NCBI RefSeq assembly: GCF_020536995.1 | Contig: NC_068365.1 | Span: forward strand, 31,372,648 to 31,436,647 | From: Dreissena polymorpha | Lineage: Eukaryota; Mollusca; Bivalvia; Myida; Dreissenidae | Length of the DNA stretch: 64,000 bases | Direction: 5' to 3' | Shown here: one piece after another, positions 60,733 to 64,000 of the stretch | How the letters are laid out: each line of letters opens with the position of its first letter | Position numbering within the stretch: the stretch's first letter is position 1 | Translations under genes and position numbers: made by a program | Notes under the pieces: model-generated | The model's input: the letters and a program-made list of their open reading frames with translations, nothing else | Told to the model about the DNA's origin: nothing | The model's database searches: none

Positions 60733-61706
60733 CTATAATTTCAACAACGGTAGTGATATTATCTTTTTACTGCTTTTTCTGTATGTCTGGATGAACAACT
60801 GAAACGCCCACACCGTCAAGGCAAACAAACACAGTGCGAAGTTAAAAATGACGAATATTTTCCCTGCCCCATACGTGTCATAAAGTCGGCCCGCTATCCA
60901 TAGATACGTCATGTCCCCGAAACTCCCAGCGAACACGATCACCATCAGGCAGAAACCGGAAACGGTCACAAGGGTGTTACCATAGGCAACGCCGAGCGGG
61001 TACAGCGGGGATATCACGAAGCCTTGCAAAATGGCGGAAAACCACAAGGCATTAACGCTTGAAAGACCGTACACATTTACGAATGTCGATGATATTGCGT
61101 TCACGGAAACGAGTATAGTCAAAAGCGTCTTCGTTTGAACAAAATGCGAAACAAACGAACCTGTTAATCGTCCTGCAGTAAAGCAAACCCAAAAAAGAAT
61201 ATTCAACATAGAGGCGTCCGTCTTATCGAATTTGAACACATCCACGGATATGGTCCGCACAAAACTCATGAACGTCTTTTCCCCGCCCACTAGTGTGAAG
61301 AAATACACGAAGAAAAATGTTAACACGGCCAACCCAAAAGTAAAATCTCCGTTTGCGTAGAAAGCTGGATTTATTTTGTCTCTCCACGTGGACTTTCGAA
61401 ATTTCATCGTCTTTTGGTCCGGGTCGTCATTTTTTGTATCAGTTTGATCGAAAGAAAAGTAGTGGAAGTAAAAAAACGGTAAAGCCACGGCAACAGTTGA
61501 CAGACCGATTAGCAAAAACGCGAAATCGACCTGCGTCTCCTTTAGGATTCGGAACTTATGCTCGCCGGACTCCTTTTGAACGACAGCGAGGTAGGGCGTG
61601 CAGATGATCGGACCAAGAAGCGCCCCCACACTGTATCCCATGTGCAGAAGTTGCAGAAGGGTAGAGCTTTTCTCCCGCCACATTGCTAGCGTCAGCTTCG
61701 TGCCCG
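60733..61706 (-). CDS. MFS transporter, last exon
   Basis: Acceptor CCCATTCCAG, then CGGGCACGAAG; the phase-1 join gives NIAGTKLTLAMW. The exon encodes helices 5-12, including a charged central loop (FDQTDTKNDDPDQ). An in-frame ATG upstream at 61746 lies in the intron and is not the start. Confidence 0.82.
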
Positions 61707-62533
61707 CTGGAATGGGCGTCGGATCAAGTAAATATGTTAAAGGCATTTACATATTACACAGTATTTTTCGACCGTTTAAACTTAAATACAAAACAATTCA
61801 ACAACCTTAAAGGATATAAACTGTGCTAAATTATCTATAGCCACTTGCTGTTTACACAGTTGAATAGGGCACGGGTATAAACACACTGCGCCGCGCTGTC
61901 AACGTTAGACATTGTCACTTGTCTTTCAGCGAAAGTGAACATCAAATTCGAACTTAAGCTCATAAGTTCAAATAAATCACAGTAAACAAAGATAAAAGTT
62001 GTCAGTATGTTTAAAAACAGGTTATAAACGACAACGTCTTCGATACAATTTGTACAGTCACGACTCAGCGGTAAAAGGTCCGGTGAAATAATGGAATGTA
62101 AGATTAAAAAAGCAAACTGTATAAATGTCTGAATTCAAACATAAATTAAATTCAAAATTGTGTATTTTGGGTGATTTATATGCGTCTAAGCCCGGGAGCT
62201 CTGGTAAAAAAGCGCAGTATAATAAATGAAAAAAAGGTTACCAATGTTAACCAGATTACTGCAGCATCCCAGCACACAGTACAAAAGCCACACGTAGTCA
62301 ATGGACGGCACATACGTCACCATGGCGACACAGAGTCCGGCTATCGAGGTACTCACGCCGCAACAAAGATCCAGATGACGCTGGTACTTGTCCACCACGA
62401 ACGCGCCGACAACCGCCCCCAGGAAGCCACCGACGCCTCTGCCGGCGACCGCGCGCGTCACACTCTCGTAGTTGGTTTTGTAGAGCAGCTTTAGGTCTAT
62501 CATCGCCGGGCCGAGTGCTTCAAGATATAAACC
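60733..62533 (-). CDS. MFS transporter, MFSD4/NaGLT1-like (5' end beyond window)
   Basis: Two exons on the - strand are joined by a GT-AG intron (61707-62241) and encode about 420 residues ending at TAG 60733-60735. The protein begins mid-way through transmembrane helix 1 (GLYLEALGPAMIDL) and crosses the membrane about 11 times. The loop between helices 2 and 3 holds GAFVVDKYQRH, a form of the MFS motif A. Around the central loop, GTKLTLAMWREKSSTLLQLLHMGYSVGALLGPI fits the MFSD4 / sodium-dependent glucose transporter 1 pattern (MW..K....LQ.LH...G.GA...P). It probably moves a sugar or other small solute across the plasma membrane; the substrate cannot be read from sequence. The first exon(s) must lie to the right of the repeat-filled region. 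GC content is higher than its surroundings. Confidence 0.8.
62242..62533 (-). CDS. MFS transporter, internal exon (helices 1-4)
   Basis: Acceptor ACTATTTCAG, donor AACATTG|GTAACC, 292 bp, phase 0 to phase 1. It encodes the end of helix 1, helix 2 with motif A, helix 3 and helix 4. Confidence 0.82.
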
Positions 62534-62726
62534 CTGAAATAGTAACTTATTGTATTATATATATAAGGGATTCTTGATGTTGATTCTGAAATACACGTGC
62601 AGTAAGTAATAACGTGCATACAATCTTTGAACAGTATTTCCACATGATGTAATTAACAGGTACATTTTGTAATCAATAACGACGTGAACGACGTTGTTAG
62701 TTTGTTCTATAAGATTTTTTAGGGAA

Positions 62727-63893
62727 AAAATCAAAGCGCTGAAGGCACTGAAGTTGTTCGCTATTGCATAATCTTAGACGCAACTCAGTTTTCAAAATTA
62801 TGTTATAGTTTTTTACATCGCAAGTTTGAAATGAACACAACTAATTCAAATTTATAAAGATTGTGTCTTAAAGGACAGGTCGAGATGTGGGTGCACTGTT
62901 TATCCTCGTATTTATGTTATAGAGATAACTTAGACAAAATAACAACAATATATCTCTTCTTTTCGCAATTGGTTGCTGCAGTGGCAACCATCTTTAGAAT
63001 TGGTTGCCTTGCTAAAGAATAACAAGCCTAGAATCGTGTTAATGTTGTGTTATGTGTATCTAATACTTTATTAAATTTCTTTAAATTATTGAGCAACAAT
63101 TTTGCCACATGACAGACTTTAAATGCATCATGTCTTGCTGTGAGCCGGAATTGAATCATTTCCTAGGCCTAATTGATTCACAGTCACCAATTTGTATTCT
63201 ATGTTTAATTGGATTGAGTTGTTTCAAGCTATGTAAAAGCTAGTTGCCCTGCTTTTAAGCCCAACTGTAACCAACTTTTGAAAATGAGTTTCCTGGGCTT
63301 AAATCTACTGGCCTCAGGCTAACAGGCAACCACTAAATCTGCAAGTTATTCATGATATAAGATCTGACAGTGTATTGAACTCATTCAATTTGCAAGTCTT
63401 AAGACATTAAAGGGACCTTTTCACGTTTTGGTAAATTGACGAAATTAAACAATTTAATAGTTTTGCATTTTGGGGGAGTTCTGTTGTTGTTGTTATATTT
63501 TTTCATACTATGAGAATTGCTTATATAAAGTATAAAATACATCTCTCATTGTATGAGCACGGATGGCCAAGTTGTCTAAACGATAGAGGTTTATTCCAGG
63601 GGTCATTGATTTGAGCCCAGTTGAGGGTAACGTTTTTTGTTTCTTTAATTATATTCTTGTTTTTTTTAATGGAGCTTTTAAGATCCAATGTTTACATTTA
63701 TCAATATTAAGTATTTAATGACAAGCTGTGAAAAGGTCCGTTTTAGATGTTTACTAAAAAATGCCACAAGGTAAACATTTTGAACTCATTGGATGTTTAA
63801 TTGATTTAAACGTGATTTTGTTTATTTGCCTTGTCAGTGAGGTTACTTTGAATTTATTATCACTGTTATCCTTTTCTTTCAAATCATTAATAG
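62727..63893 (+). mobile_element. unclassified 1.7-kb interspersed repeat, copy 2
   Basis: Matches 24450-22171 (- strand) from tip to tip, without the insertion found there. It contains a shortened SINE/MITE hybrid (63409-63748). It lies upstream of the transporter's second exon, probably in an intron. Confidence 0.7.
63409..63748 (+). mobile_element. SINE/MITE hybrid, copy 7 (internally shortened)
   Basis: Starts TTAAAGGGACCTTTTCACG and ends GTGAAAAGGTCCG. Much of the left body is missing. The tRNA-like head is worn (GGATGGCCAAGTTGTC, GATTTGAGCCC near 63560-63620). Confidence 0.7.
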
Positions 63894-64000
63894 ACTAGAA
63901 ATGGCGCGGCAGAGGCCGACGCGTATCCCCACGCCGAATGTTTGACCTAGGTGTGCCCCAGGGTTGGTAATGGGGCCATGCATAGCTGAGATTGACCGTA
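63894..64000. other. GC-rich edge sequence
   Basis: After the repeat ends, the last 107 bases become GC-rich ('ggccgacgcgtatccccacg'). Too short to assign; perhaps the start of another repeat. Confidence 0.25.

Overview
The window looks like nuclear DNA of a bivalve mollusc, possibly a heterodont such as Dreissena. It is AT-rich, its genes are intron-broken with GT-AG borders, and it is full of repeats typical of bivalves: tRNA-derived SINE-like elements, fold-back MITEs and tandem-array elements of the 'pearl'/HINE type. The species is an inference from the repeat style; no organelle or bacterial signal is seen.

Three host genes can be supported. Two are tandem paralogues on the + strand, 'gene A' (9881-16339, 7 exons) and 'gene B' (25593-39122, 8 exons). 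Both encode a small NB-ARC/STAND-type P-loop NTPase that starts MGN(K/Q)PS, a likely N-myristoylation signal. Exons 2, 3 and 4 have the same lengths (117, 132, 135 bp) and every early intron is phase 1, so the pair arose by gene duplication. Beyond the nucleotide-binding core no winged helix, TIR, death-fold or repeat domain is recognisable; instead there are short helical exons and a long acidic tail. Gene A has one apparent 1-bp loss directly after Walker A; gene B reads cleanly over 755 codons. The third gene (60733-62533, - strand, 5' part beyond the right edge) is a major facilitator transporter of the MFSD4/NaGLT1-like type.

Layout: 1-9880 gene-free with a degenerate telomere-like tract, a 955-bp fold-back element with a perfect 8-bp target duplication and a 159-bp near-perfect hairpin; 9881-16339 gene A; 16340-25592 intergenic with several SINE/MITE hybrids and a nested 2.3-kb repeat; 25593-39122 gene B, whose introns 2 and 6 hold transposons; 39507-43392 a tandem duplication split by a 3.6-kb Helentron-like insertion carrying 13 units of a 178-bp repeat; 43585-45303 a hybrid element split by a TA-flanked MITE; 47461-51985 a 4.5-kb inverted-repeat transposon with a decayed PIN/FEN-like nuclease ORF; 52471-60000 mostly gene-free with MITEs and microsatellites; 60733-62533 the transporter; 62727-64000 repeats.

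The most unusual items are the short, putatively membrane-anchored NB-ARC proteins and the transposon with a nuclease-fold ORF between TIR-linked tandem arrays. All family assignments come from motif reading by eye; no search was run.
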